The notes: generated from the letters alone by a model not told the origin. 19,690 bases of DNA from Spirosoma fluviale (GCA_945906915.1 CAMDSI010000015.1:1-19690), one strand, 5' to 3'. Counted from the stretch's first letter, positions 1 to 7,071 are shown. Made by a program: numbers and translations.

Positions 1-287
1 CACGCTTCTACTTGAAATCCTTGGAATTTAGTATCCTTGAATCCATATTCTTTCAGCAACCGAAAAGCATATTCTTCTGCCTTTTTTCCTTTCTCGCTCC
101 CTGTTAATCTATGTCCTATGGTCTTACATGCGTCTTCAAGAGAGCTATAGGCTTTTGAATGCAATTCTACTTCTACTTTAATCTTTTTAAAAACATCTTT
201 CAAATCATCCTCTCCTTCAAGTGACACGAAGGAAGAGCTAAAAAGAGAAACGGAGAGAGCTAAAATTCCAAGGGTTAATTTTCTCAT
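1..287 (-). CDS. M28-family secreted metallopeptidase, N-terminal part (cut by window edge)
   Basis: Only the first 95 residues are visible; the gene runs off the left edge. The start is ATG (complement of 285-287). The first ~20 residues (MRKLTLGILALSVSLFSSSF) are a signal peptide: two basic residues and then a hydrophobic core, so the protein is exported. The later segment with HRLTGSEKGKKAEEYA, then LLKEYGF and FQVEAW, is the typical start of Bacteroidota M28 peptidases (aminopeptidase/carboxypeptidase Q-like), in which an R-L-T-G-S motif precedes the PA-like and zinc-dependent catalytic domains. The zinc ligands lie outside the window, so catalytic competence cannot be judged. The family removes N-terminal residues from peptides in the periplasm or outside the cell. 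It lies 53 bp downstream of the yifB stop on the same strand and could be read from its own promoter or by read-through. Confidence 0.8.
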   Translation of the reverse strand, partial: MRKLTLGILALSVSLFSSSFVSLEGEDDLKDVFKKIKVEVELHSKAYSSLEDACKTIGHRLTGSEKGKKAEEYAFRLLKEYGFKDTKFQGFQVEA

Positions 288-340
288 GTGGGATTTTTAA
301 ATAACTCATTAAATTTAGCTTTTTTCGCGTAAAATCACAA

Positions 341-1867
341 TCAGCCTGACCAATTTTCCCGATCTAAATTTCGGTAGGTAATTGCTTCCGCTAGATGCTT
401 GCTTTGGATGTCAGTGGATTGGGCCAAATCTGCAATCGTTCTAGCCATTTTTAAAATCCGGTCATGGGCCCGGGCAGATAATTGCAGTCTCTCAATAGCA
501 TTTTGAAGTAAAGACGAGGAAATAGGGTCTAGCTGACATAGCGCCTTTACTTGTTCGGAATTCATCTCTGCATTAGTTCGGATGGAATTCTGTTTTTGAA
601 ATCGTTCATTTTGCTTATCTCTTGCCATAATCACGCGTTCTCGTATGCTTGAACTTGATTCACTAGCTTTCGCATTAAACATTTCTGGGTATTTCAAAGG
701 GAATACCTCTAAATGCATGTCGATTCGATCAAGTAAAGGACCAGATATTCGATGTAGGTACCTATCCACTTGGTAAGGCTTGCAAGTACAGGGCTTTTCG
801 GGGTGATGGAAATAACCACAAGGACACGGATTCATAGCAGAAATCAGCAGAAAATTAGCGGGGAATTCCACCGTACCATGGGAACGAGAAATAGGGACCT
901 TTCTTTCCTCTAAAGGTTGCCTTAATAATTCTAACACGTTACGTTGAAATTCAGGTAGTTCATCTAGGAATAAGACACCCTGGTGGGCTAAGGAAATTTC
1001 TCCTGGCTGAGGGTTTGCGCGGCCACCGATGAGAGCGGTGGCTGAAATACTGTGGTGAAGTGCCCGGAAGGGCCTTTCTGTTATGAGGGGATTCTCGGAA
1101 CTTAACTTCCCTACAATGGAATGGATTTGGGTGGTTTCGATAATCTCGCTGAGACTCATGGGCGGCATGATGGAGGGGATTCGTTTAGCCATCATCGTTT
1201 TGCCAGCACCAGGTGGCCCTACGAGGAGTAGATTATGACCGCCCGCCACAGCGATTTCAATGGCTCTCTTGGCTTTTTCCTGACCTTTGATTTGGGCGAA
1301 ATCGTCCGCATAATGCCGTGTTTTTGGCTGAGCTGGAGGAGCTTTTACAGCAGCTTGAGTCCGTCCGTGTAAGAAACGAATCGTATCCCGCAGATTATCC
1401 ATCGCATAGATGCTTAGACCTTCTATTAGAGCGGCTTCGATGGCATTCTCCCTTGGAAGAATGAGGGATTTGATGCCTTGTTTTTTGGCTTCGATGGCCA
1501 TGGATAAAGCCCCTTTAATAGGCCTAATTTCACCTGTTAAGGACAGTTCTCCCATGATTAAATAGTCAGAAAGGCTAGTCATTTTGGTCTGTTCAGACGC
1601 TTGAAGCAGTCCGAGGGCAATGGGGAGGTCGTAGCCCGATCCTTCTTTTCGGACGTCTGCTGGGGCCAGATTGATGACGACTTTTCGGCGTGGGAAGAAA
1701 TAACCAATTTGTTTGATGGCAGATTCCACGCGTTGAATAGATTCCTTTATGGTGGAATCGGGAAGGCCGACTAAGTAACATTTAGAGCCTTGTCCTACAT
1801 GGGTTTCGATGGTAATAATGGAGGCATGAATGCCCACGAGGGCACTGCCAAAAGTTTTCGCTAACAT
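341..1867 (-). CDS. YifB/ComM-family Mg-chelatase-like AAA+ ATPase
   Basis: This 508-residue protein has the full YifB/ComM architecture: an N-terminal ribosomal-S5/Lon-protease-like domain (about residues 1-165), a central Mg-chelatase AAA+ module and a C-terminal helical lid. Visible motifs are Walker A GPPGAGKT (217-224), Walker B VLFLDE (298-303), and a four-cysteine cluster C-P-C...C-T-C (348, 350, 360, 362) typical of the family. The length matches the usual ~500-510. Relatives of ComM are hexameric helicases that promote branch migration when incoming DNA is integrated during natural transformation; in many bacteria, including non-competent ones, the role is less clear. ATG start at 1865-1867. 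It follows the LD-carboxypeptidase gene by 41 bp on the same strand, so the two may be co-transcribed. The family call is firm; the exact cellular role here is inferred. Confidence 0.95.
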   Translation of the reverse strand: MLAKTFGSALVGIHASIITIETHVGQGSKCYLVGLPDSTIKESIQRVESAIKQIGYFFPRRKVVINLAPADVRKEGSGYDLPIALGLLQASEQTKMTSLSDYLIMGELSLTGEIRPIKGALSMAIEAKKQGIKSLILPRENAIEAALIEGLSIYAMDNLRDTIRFLHGRTQAAVKAPPAQPKTRHYADDFAQIKGQEKAKRAIEIAVAGGHNLLLVGPPGAGKTMMAKRIPSIMPPMSLSEIIETTQIHSIVGKLSSENPLITERPFRALHHSISATALIGGRANPQPGEISLAHQGVLFLDELPEFQRNVLELLRQPLEERKVPISRSHGTVEFPANFLLISAMNPCPCGYFHHPEKPCTCKPYQVDRYLHRISGPLLDRIDMHLEVFPLKYPEMFNAKASESSSSIRERVIMARDKQNERFQKQNSIRTNAEMNSEQVKALCQLDPISSSLLQNAIERLQLSARAHDRILKMARTIADLAQSTDIQSKHLAEAITYRNLDRENWSG

Positions 1868-1908
1868 AGTGGTCGTTTAAGACACAATGTTAACCGAACG
1901 ATCCCGAA

Positions 1909-2814
1909 TTAAATATCAGTTAATTGGATACCGTCTAAATTTACCAAGAACTTGGTTTTTACCCCAAAAACCAAAGGCTGGTTATTCGGAATATGACCAG
2001 CAGGAAAATCGAAAGCTATAGGGAATGAAGTCCCTGCAGTATGTTCTGCCACTAATTCGTAGGCCGTTTTGCCGATGTTTAAACTCGCCTCGTTGCAATC
2101 AGTAAAGCCACCTAGGATTAGGCCGGCTAGGTTTTGGAAAAATCCTGCCCTTTTTAATTGCAATAATAGGCGATCTACGTGGTACAAACGTTCACCCACT
2201 TCTTCGATGAATACTATTTTACCATCTGTAGAAGCGAAGGTGGGGGAGCCTATTAAATGACATAAAAGGGATAAATTTCCACCTATGATTTCCGCGGAGG
2301 CTTCGCCAAATCGGTTCAAAGGATGTGCCTCAGCTGATAAAGAATGTTTCCCCTCAAATAATAAGGAATGTAAGTTTTGCAAGGCGGATTCTCCGCCTTT
2401 TTGGCAAAAATTATGTGGCATAGGTCCATGAATACTCGCGAAACCAAGGCGATCTACTTCGCATAAAAGTGCAGTAATATCGGAAAAGCCAACGATCCAT
2501 TTGGGAGACGAAATAAAGCCCGAAAAATCCAGCGAATCCAGCAAACGAGAGGATCCATATCCACCACGAATGGGGAAAATGGCCTTAATCGAAGGGTCGT
2601 CTAACATTTGTTGAAGATCGGATAAACGCTCCTCATCCGTTCCTCCTAGGCCGTGGTAACGAGCTAAATAATTAGGCGCATAGCGCACCCGAAGCCCCCA
2701 ACTTTCCAATACCTCTACACCCTTTTTCCAGTTTTCGGTTGTAGGGAAAGAGGCGGGGGACAAAATAGCTACTTCGTCACCAGCTTGTAAATACGGGGGA
2801 ATTATCCGAGTCAT
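1909..2814 (-). CDS. LD-carboxypeptidase, peptidase family S66 (LdcA/MccF-like)
   Basis: This 301-residue protein matches the S66 family in length and in its full catalytic set. The nucleophile elbow GFSDITALL places the serine at S111, the glutamate is in FIEEVGERLYHVD (about E204) and the histidine is H274 in PAGHIPNNQPL. The oxyanion-side loop RGGYGSSRLL (83-92) is also present. Members cleave the L,D bond between meso-diaminopimelate and D-alanine in murein tetrapeptides during cytoplasmic recycling (LdcA), or detoxify microcin C-type peptides (MccF). There is no signal peptide, as expected for a cytoplasmic recycling enzyme. Without neighbours of either pathway, LdcA-type recycling is the default but not proven. 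ATG start at 2812-2814; the divergent GT2 gene begins about 60-135 bp away. Confidence 0.92.
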   Translation of the reverse strand: MTRIIPPYLQAGDEVAILSPASFPTTENWKKGVEVLESWGLRVRYAPNYLARYHGLGGTDEERLSDLQQMLDDPSIKAIFPIRGGYGSSRLLDSLDFSGFISSPKWIVGFSDITALLCEVDRLGFASIHGPMPHNFCQKGGESALQNLHSLLFEGKHSLSAEAHPLNRFGEASAEIIGGNLSLLCHLIGSPTFASTDGKIVFIEEVGERLYHVDRLLLQLKRAGFFQNLAGLILGGFTDCNEASLNIGKTAYELVAEHTAGTSFPIAFDFPAGHIPNNQPLVFGVKTKFLVNLDGIQLTDI

Positions 2815-2861
2815 GCTGTAAATATCTGCTTTTTTTTAGGATCCTCAAGGGCTAAATTTCG

Positions 2862-2869
2862 TAATATTG
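2862..2869 (+). promoter_or_regulatory. Possible -7 promoter element for the glycan module
   Basis: TAATATTG matches seven of eight positions of the Bacteroidota -7 element TAnnTTTG. It lies directly before the in-frame stop at 2870-2872 that bounds the glycosyltransferase reading frame. A start of transcription about 5-7 bases downstream would fall almost exactly on the first codons of the conserved reading frame, leaving little or no leader. No good -33 TTTG is visible; TTTAGG at 2835-2840 is the nearest candidate. Confidence 0.3.
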
Positions 2870-2950
2870 TAAAAAATTATTCCTATCGCTCCTGCAGATT
2901 TAAATCTTGTTCATCCTATTTACAACCCACATCCGGGTTGGGCGGAAGAA

Positions 2951-3610
2951 TTGCTGCAGTATTATACCCTATTCAAGGAGGCAATTTCCGCTGAAACTTC
3001 GATACACATGTATATAGTGAATGATGGGAGCAAGACGGGTATTCGGCCAGAAGACATAGCGCTTTTAGCGCGTGAAATAAAAAGTTTCACCTATATTGAT
3101 TCTCCTGTGAATCAAGGAAAAGGAGGAGCTTTACGCGATGCGGTTCGCCAAACCACGGGTAAATGGGTCATTTATACCGACGCGGATTACCCCTATTTAA
3201 TTCAGAATGCGGTGGATATGTTTCGCCTGCTTTCTTCGGACGCGGCTGATATAGTCGTAGGTGTTCGCGATGAGCAATATTATGATCAATTGCCCTTAGG
3301 GCGCAAAATATTTTCCCTTTCATTGAAGGTGATGAATTATTTGTTTTTCCCTCAACTCAAAGTAAAAGACACGCAGTCGGGTTTGAAAGGGTTTAATCAA
3401 AAAGGGAAAGAGCTATTTTTAAAGACGCGGATTCCGGCCTTTCTTTTTGACATGGAATTTTTAGTTTTGGCTTCCAAAAACCCAGATATCCGCATCCAGT
3501 GGATCTATGTTCAGGCAAGAAAAGGTATCGTTTTTTCGACGATGCGCGCGAAGACGATTTTGACGGAATTAGTTAATTTCACCACCATTCTATTTCGCAG
3601 CAACGGATGA
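2951..3610 (+). CDS. Family 2 glycosyltransferase, polyprenyl-phosphate sugar synthase-like; true 5' end uncertain
   Basis: This is a GT2 (GT-A fold) transferase similar to dolichyl/undecaprenyl-phosphate sugar synthases. Visible motifs, counted from TTG at 2951, are VNDGS (about 23-27), NQGKGGALRDAV (54-65) and the metal-binding DAD (77-79) in YTDADYPY; DTQSGLKGF later is also typical of this group. There are no C-terminal transmembrane helices, as in soluble DPM1-type enzymes. The start is problematic: 2951 is the first ATG/GTG/TTG in frame, but the same frame remains open back to a stop at 2870-2872 and encodes LVHPIYNPHPGWAEEL, the usual first beta strand and loop of GT2 enzymes. The real protein therefore very likely begins near 2873-2885, perhaps at a rare ATT or ATC. 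The stop overlaps the next gene's ATG (ATGA at 3607-3610), indicating translational coupling. Confidence 0.85.
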   Translation: MLQYYTLFKEAISAETSIHMYIVNDGSKTGIRPEDIALLAREIKSFTYIDSPVNQGKGGALRDAVRQTTGKWVIYTDADYPYLIQNAVDMFRLLSSDAADIVVGVRDEQYYDQLPLGRKIFSLSLKVMNYLFFPQLKVKDTQSGLKGFNQKGKELFLKTRIPAFLFDMEFLVLASKNPDIRIQWIYVQARKGIVFSTMRAKTILTELVNFTTILFRSNG

Positions 3611-4377
3611 ACCCAATTCTGATCACCATTGATGTAGAAGAATGCGATATTCCATTGGAATATGGAATCGTGATTCCTCTGGAAGAGCAATTAGCTATAT
3701 CTAGAGAGGGCTTAGCGCATTTTATGCAGATAGTGGAGGAGGCAGGCGTTCCGGTAACCATTTTTTGTACGGGAGTGTATGCGGAAAATAACGAAGCATG
3801 GATAAAAGAGTTGAATCCGATGCACGAATTAGCCTCACACGGCTATTTTCATGGTCATTTTGATGCGAAAAAGGATTTAAAAAACTCTAAAAATCTATTA
3901 CAAAAATTGAGTGGTAAGCCCGTCACTGGCTTCCGAATGGCTCGTATGCACTATGTGGAGGAAAGTGAAATTTTGAAGGCAGGTTATACCTACCATTCCT
4001 CCTTGAATCCGACGTGGATTCCTGGGCGCTACGATAATAGAGATAAACCCACCCAACCATTTTTCGAAAAAAGATTGTGGAATGTGCCTGCATCAGTAAG
4101 CCCTTGGTTACGGATTCCCCTGTTTTGGCTCGCATTTAAAAATTTTCCCCTGTGGATCTACACGTTGTTAGCGAAGCGAACTTTGCGTAAACAAGGCTTT
4201 TTGAATATCTATTTTCATCCTTGGGAATTTGCAGATTTGAGTAAATACCCATTGCCAGGACACGTTAAGCGCGGGCATAATGGTCCATTGCGAGATAAAT
4301 TGCGTTCTTTTTTAGGTCAAATGAAAGGGGAGGGGGAGTTTACGACGATGGCGCAAATGCTGGAAAACCATGAATAA
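3607..4377 (+). CDS. NodB-type polysaccharide deacetylase (CE4-like), cytoplasmic
   Basis: This 256-residue protein begins with LITIDVEECD (D9, E11, E12), the position of the catalytic/metal acidic motif of the NodB fold. It has the metal-binding H-x3-H at H78 and H82 in ASHGYFHGH, R110 in GFRMAR, and a final histidine motif in YFHPWEF. CE4 enzymes remove N- or O-acyl groups from sugars using a divalent metal; close relatives include chain deacetylases and ArnD, which deformylates a polyprenyl-phosphate sugar. No signal peptide is present, so it should act in the cytoplasm. A hydrophobic, aromatic segment around residues 160-190 (WLRIPLFWLAF and FPLWIYTLLA) could dock it on the membrane, which would suit a lipid-linked substrate; that is inference. 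It overlaps the GT2 gene by 4 bp upstream and the GT87 gene by 8 bp downstream, so the three are one operon. Confidence 0.88.
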   Translation: MNPILITIDVEECDIPLEYGIVIPLEEQLAISREGLAHFMQIVEEAGVPVTIFCTGVYAENNEAWIKELNPMHELASHGYFHGHFDAKKDLKNSKNLLQKLSGKPVTGFRMARMHYVEESEILKAGYTYHSSLNPTWIPGRYDNRDKPTQPFFEKRLWNVPASVSPWLRIPLFWLAFKNFPLWIYTLLAKRTLRKQGFLNIYFHPWEFADLSKYPLPGHVKRGHNGPLRDKLRSFLGQMKGEGEFTTMAQMLENHE

Positions 4378-5509
4378 GAAATCCACTTTATTGATTATTT
4401 GGGCCTCAGCAGGTTTGGTCACTGGTTGGAAACAGTTTTCGCTGAGCGCCGTTCATTCTCACATCAATAATTTTCAAATTTTTAAGGCGAGTTTCGGCCA
4501 TTTTTTGCACCGCTTGCCGCTCTACTTAGCATATCCGAAAGAATATTTCGATCTATATCTTTACGGTCCCATCTTCGCTATTTTGATGGCACCATTTTCG
4601 ATGCTGTCCGATGGGCCTAGCGTAATTTTGTGGAATATACTGAATTCGGTGGTCTTATTTGTGACGCTTTGGCACCTACCTATCGTCTCAACTAAGCGGG
4701 TGGCCATCACTTGGATTGTACTAAATTCTTTGATCACCGCTCTCTTGAACACACAATTTCATGCGATTTGTTTGGCCTTAATACTCTGGTCTTACATCTG
4801 CGTGGAGAAGAAAAACTATTTCTGGGCGACGCTATGGATCGTTTTAGGCATCTCTATTAAGTTGTATGGGGTAGTCGGATTAGCCTTTTTCTTCTTTGCC
4901 AAAGACCGTCTCCGTTTCGCCGCCTACTTCGTTTTCTGGATGCTGGTGATCGGTTTTATTCCTTTGGTCTTAGGCGGATTCGATTACGGCATGCAATCCT
5001 ACCGAGATTGGATGGGAATTTTAGCTCATAAAAATGAGTTAAACGAGAACATTAAAAATATTCGCACGGACGTTTGCGTGATGGGGATGATTCGCCGTTG
5101 GACAGGTGACCCGAACATCTCGAATCTTTGGTTCTTAATTCCTTCCATGATTCTCAATGTCTATTTGTTCTTCCAAACAAAAAAGTGGTCTGATCCCGAT
5201 TTCAGACTTCGTATTTTAGCTTTCGTGCTTCTATATATTATGCTAGCAAGCACAGGTACCGAATCCCCTACCTTAGTGATGGCATTTCCTGCCGTTGGAA
5301 TCTGGTTTGTTTTAGGGGAAAAAACCAAAGCTCGTTGGGCGATGTTGATTTTTACCTTGCTGATTTCTAGTTTTTCGCCTACGGATTTATTTCCGGCCTA
5401 TATAAGGAATGAATTTATTAATCCTTTGGCCTTAATGATTTTGCCTTTATTCGGGGTATGGATTTGGCTAGCGTGGGATCTGTTTAGAGAAAAACAACCT
5501 CAGCTATAA
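4370..5509 (+). CDS. GT87/DUF2029-like multi-pass membrane glycosyltransferase (GT-C type)
   Basis: This 379-residue protein is very hydrophobic, with about nine or ten predicted membrane segments, and resembles the GT87 (DUF2029, PimE-like) branch of GT-C transferases. The first periplasmic loop, with HRLPLYLAYPKEYFDLYLYGP followed by IFAILMAPFSML, matches the family's N-terminal pattern. GT-C enzymes take a sugar from a polyprenyl-phosphate donor and place it on an acceptor on the outer side of the cytoplasmic membrane. The partner fits the location: the first gene of the operon is a GT2 of the class that makes such donors. The ATG at 4370 overlaps the end of the deacetylase gene by 8 bp. 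Its 3' end overlaps the convergent DUF721 gene by 26 bp. The GT87 call rests on the hydropathy pattern and loop motif rather than on a catalytic residue I can prove. Confidence 0.75.
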   Translation: MNKKSTLLIIWASAGLVTGWKQFSLSAVHSHINNFQIFKASFGHFLHRLPLYLAYPKEYFDLYLYGPIFAILMAPFSMLSDGPSVILWNILNSVVLFVTLWHLPIVSTKRVAITWIVLNSLITALLNTQFHAICLALILWSYICVEKKNYFWATLWIVLGISIKLYGVVGLAFFFFAKDRLRFAAYFVFWMLVIGFIPLVLGGFDYGMQSYRDWMGILAHKNELNENIKNIRTDVCVMGMIRRWTGDPNISNLWFLIPSMILNVYLFFQTKKWSDPDFRLRILAFVLLYIMLASTGTESPTLVMAFPAVGIWFVLGEKTKARWAMLIFTLLISSFSPTDLFPAYIRNEFINPLALMILPLFGVWIWLAWDLFREKQPQL

Positions 5510-5816
5510 TGTCCTGCTGAGCCGATTTATTCAATAGCTCGATCATTTTTTGTTTGGCCATCAAAAGCTCTTTCTTCAAAGGGGCAGAATCTAACCCTAA
5601 AAAGAGTTTTTTATCTTTAATGTAGATTTTAGTGGTACGCGCCGCAATGGGTTTTCCCATAATTTCTTCCCAATGAGCGACGATATACGTTTCATCGTAT
5701 TTATTCTGCAGCTTATAAACGCGCAAAAGGGATTCGATCGCCTCCTTCAGGCTCATATTATCCTTACTTCTAGTAGAAGCTCTGGGACCTGTCGGATTGA
5801 AGGGTGAATCGATCAT
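5484..5816 (-). CDS. DUF721 (DciA-like) domain protein
   Basis: This is a small cytoplasmic protein of 110 residues. The core, from LKEAIESLLRVYKLQNKYDE through VAHWEEIMGKPIAARTTKIYIKDKKLFLGLDSAPLKKEL to the end, has the DUF721 pattern: a helical segment, a conserved W-x2-I-x-G-x2-I-A, then a KH-like beta-rich part with S-A-x-L-K-x-E-L. DUF721 includes DciA, the loader of the replicative helicase DnaB in bacteria lacking DnaC, but members are diverse and DciA function is only an inference. The frame opens at TTG 5837, but that TTG is the end of a perfect -7 promoter box, so the ATG at 5816 (MIDSPFNPTG) is the better start; ATG 5757 (MSLKEAIE) is a third option. The 3' end overlaps the convergent GT87 gene. 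Confidence 0.85.
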   Translation of the reverse strand: MIDSPFNPTGPRASTRSKDNMSLKEAIESLLRVYKLQNKYDETYIVAHWEEIMGKPIAARTTKIYIKDKKLFLGLDSAPLKKELLMAKQKMIELLNKSAQQDIIAEVVFL

Positions 5817-5834
5817 TATATTATTTTTGACTGC

Positions 5835-5842
5835 CAAAATTA
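5835..5842 (-). promoter_or_regulatory. -7 promoter element for the DUF721 gene
   Basis: On the minus strand this reads TAATTTTG, a perfect match to the Bacteroidota TAnnTTTG element. The expected transcription start lies near 5829, giving a leader of about 13 nt before the ATG at 5816. The longer reading frame from TTG 5837 would begin inside this box and could not be translated from this transcript. No clear -33 TTTG is visible at the usual distance. Confidence 0.5.
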
Positions 5843-6048
5843 AACCATTAATTACGCTTAATCAGGAAATTCTCAACAAAATTTAATTTTTTTTTAATTT
5901 ATTTATAATTCCATAATCCCCAAATAGTACCCTAAAAATATCTGTTATTTGAAGAAAATATCGGTTTAGTACAATAGTCCCTAGTCTCTGACCTGCTCAC
6001 AACCTTGCAATGATTATTTAAAGGATGAAAATTATATTAGAATTCTAT

Positions 6049-6056
6049 TACTTTTG
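6049..6056 (+). promoter_or_regulatory. -7 promoter element for the exbB operon
   Basis: TACTTTTG is a perfect match to the Bacteroidota TAnnTTTG element, about 110 bp before the exbB ATG. Transcription would start near 6061, giving a leader of about 100 nt. A -33 TTTG is not obvious 19-21 bases upstream, so the promoter may need an activator, or the match may be chance in AT-rich DNA. Confidence 0.45.
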
Positions 6057-6062
6057 CCTTTA

Positions 6063-6146
6063 ATGAAAAAGAAAGCGAAAGTCTACAATATGAAAACTAC
6101 GATCGCCCCATTTTCTACAAGTTTTATCAAAAAAATAATTCTTTAA
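6063..6146 (+). CDS. Possible 27-residue leader peptide ORF before exbB
   Basis: An ATG-initiated frame of 27 residues (starting MKKKAKVYNMKTTIAP, ending with KKIIL) ends 18 bp before the exbB start, just downstream of the candidate -7 box. It is basic and mildly hydrophobic at the end. I do not recognise a family. It could be a translated leader peptide or a chance frame in AT-rich DNA; the sequence alone does not decide. Confidence 0.15.
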   Translation: MKKKAKVYNMKTTIAPFSTSFIKKIIL

Positions 6147-6164
6147 CCCCAAATTACCAAACTA

Positions 6165-7001
6165 ATGAGTACACAACAACCAAAGCCAGCTGGTAAGCCA
6201 GCTGCAACCGAAAAAAAATCTGGCGGTTTGTCTGCAGGTTTAATTCTAATTATTCTATTCGTTATTGCAATTGCAATTTACACCTTTGTAATGGGAGATG
6301 GCTCTCACTTTGAAGGTGGAACTAATGAAGGTCACCCACTTCCTGGAGACTACTTTGGTGTAGTTTACAAAGGTGGTGTTATTGTACCAGTTTTAATGAC
6401 TTGTTTTTTAACTGCATTAACTTTCTCTATCGAGCGTTTATTAACAATCGGTAAAGCAAAAGGAAAAGGTGATGTAAATGCATTCGTACGTTTAGTTCAA
6501 GCATCTTTAGATAAAGATGATGTAGAAGCTGCTTTGAAAGCTTGTAAAGTACAAGAAGGATCTGTAGGTAATGTAACTTTAGCTGCAATCAATAAATACA
6601 AGGCTTTAACTACGGAAAAAGCTTTAGATAAAGAGCAAAAATTAGCTGCATTGAGCAAAGAAGTGGAAGAAGCTACTTCATTAGAATTGCCCATGTTAGA
6701 GAAAAACTTAACTATCATCGCAACTTTAGCATCGGTATCAACTTTGATCGGTCTTTTAGGAACGGTAATCGGTATGATTAAGGCCTTCGCATCATTAGGT
6801 AATTCAGGTGGATCAACTGATTCATCCGCTTTAGCAAATGGTATCTCTGAGGCTCTTATCAATACGGCTTTAGGTATCGGTACTTCGGCTATCTGTATCA
6901 TTGCATATAACGTATTTACAGCGAAAATTGATGAGTTAACTTATAGCATCGACGAAATCGGCTTAAGTGTTAACCAAAACTACGCTACGCACCACAATTA
7001 A
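6165..7001 (+). CDS. exbB: MotA/TolQ/ExbB proton channel family protein (ExbB)
   Basis: ExbB forms the inner-membrane pentamer that, with ExbD, converts proton-motive force into work by TonB. This 278-residue protein has four hydrophobic segments (about 22-42, 71-91, 182-205, 229-252). The last three correspond to the three helices of classical ExbB; the first, after a Lys/Pro/Ala-rich tail (KPAGKPAATEKK), is an N-terminal addition frequent in Bacteroidota. The hallmark helix IGLLGTVIGMIKAF (195-208) and the final helix with LINTALGIGTSAICII (231-246) line the channel and are intact. ATG start, no competing upstream start. It is the first gene of the exbB-exbD-exbD-tonB operon, 70 bp from the next gene. 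Family and role are secure; whether it serves TonB or also another machine is inferred from the tonB gene in the operon. Confidence 0.95.
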   Translation: MSTQQPKPAGKPAATEKKSGGLSAGLILIILFVIAIAIYTFVMGDGSHFEGGTNEGHPLPGDYFGVVYKGGVIVPVLMTCFLTALTFSIERLLTIGKAKGKGDVNAFVRLVQASLDKDDVEAALKACKVQEGSVGNVTLAAINKYKALTTEKALDKEQKLAALSKEVEEATSLELPMLEKNLTIIATLASVSTLIGLLGTVIGMIKAFASLGNSGGSTDSSALANGISEALINTALGIGTSAICIIAYNVFTAKIDELTYSIDEIGLSVNQNYATHHN

Positions 7002-7016
7002 TATTTGAACTGATTT

Positions 7017-7032
7017 AGGGGCTTCAGCCCTT
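7017..7032 (+). terminator. Short hairpin between exbB and exbD (possible attenuator or processing site)
   Basis: AGGGGC-TTCA-GCCCTT can form a 6-bp stem (one G-T pair) 16 bp after the exbB stop. It is followed by a mixed T-rich stretch rather than a clean T-run, so it is a weak terminator at best. It may partly stop transcription or protect the exbB 3' end. Confidence 0.35.
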
Positions 7033-7071
7033 TCATTCAATTTTATTCACCGTTCAAAAAAAATAATTGTT

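Larger units (their letters stand above)
5843..6164. other. AT-rich divergent intergenic region upstream of exbB
   Basis: This gene-free stretch separates the divergent DUF721 and exbB genes. It is strongly AT-rich, with runs of A and T near 5880-5900 and 6129-6140. It holds a perfect -7 box at 6049-6056 on the plus strand and a 28-codon reading frame at 6063-6146 in the presumed exbB leader. I see no tRNA, recognisable riboswitch or repeat. Confidence 0.6.

Noticed and set aside
1593..1781. Second minus-strand ORF of 62 residues inside the yifB gene
   Set aside because: It lies wholly within the YifB N-terminal domain coding region in another frame and its translation (many R, H, S, P) resembles no protein family.
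6497..6901. 134-residue antisense ORF opposite exbB
   Set aside because: The plus-strand frame is a clear ExbB; the antisense frame is a by-product of its regular codon use, with no start context or domain.
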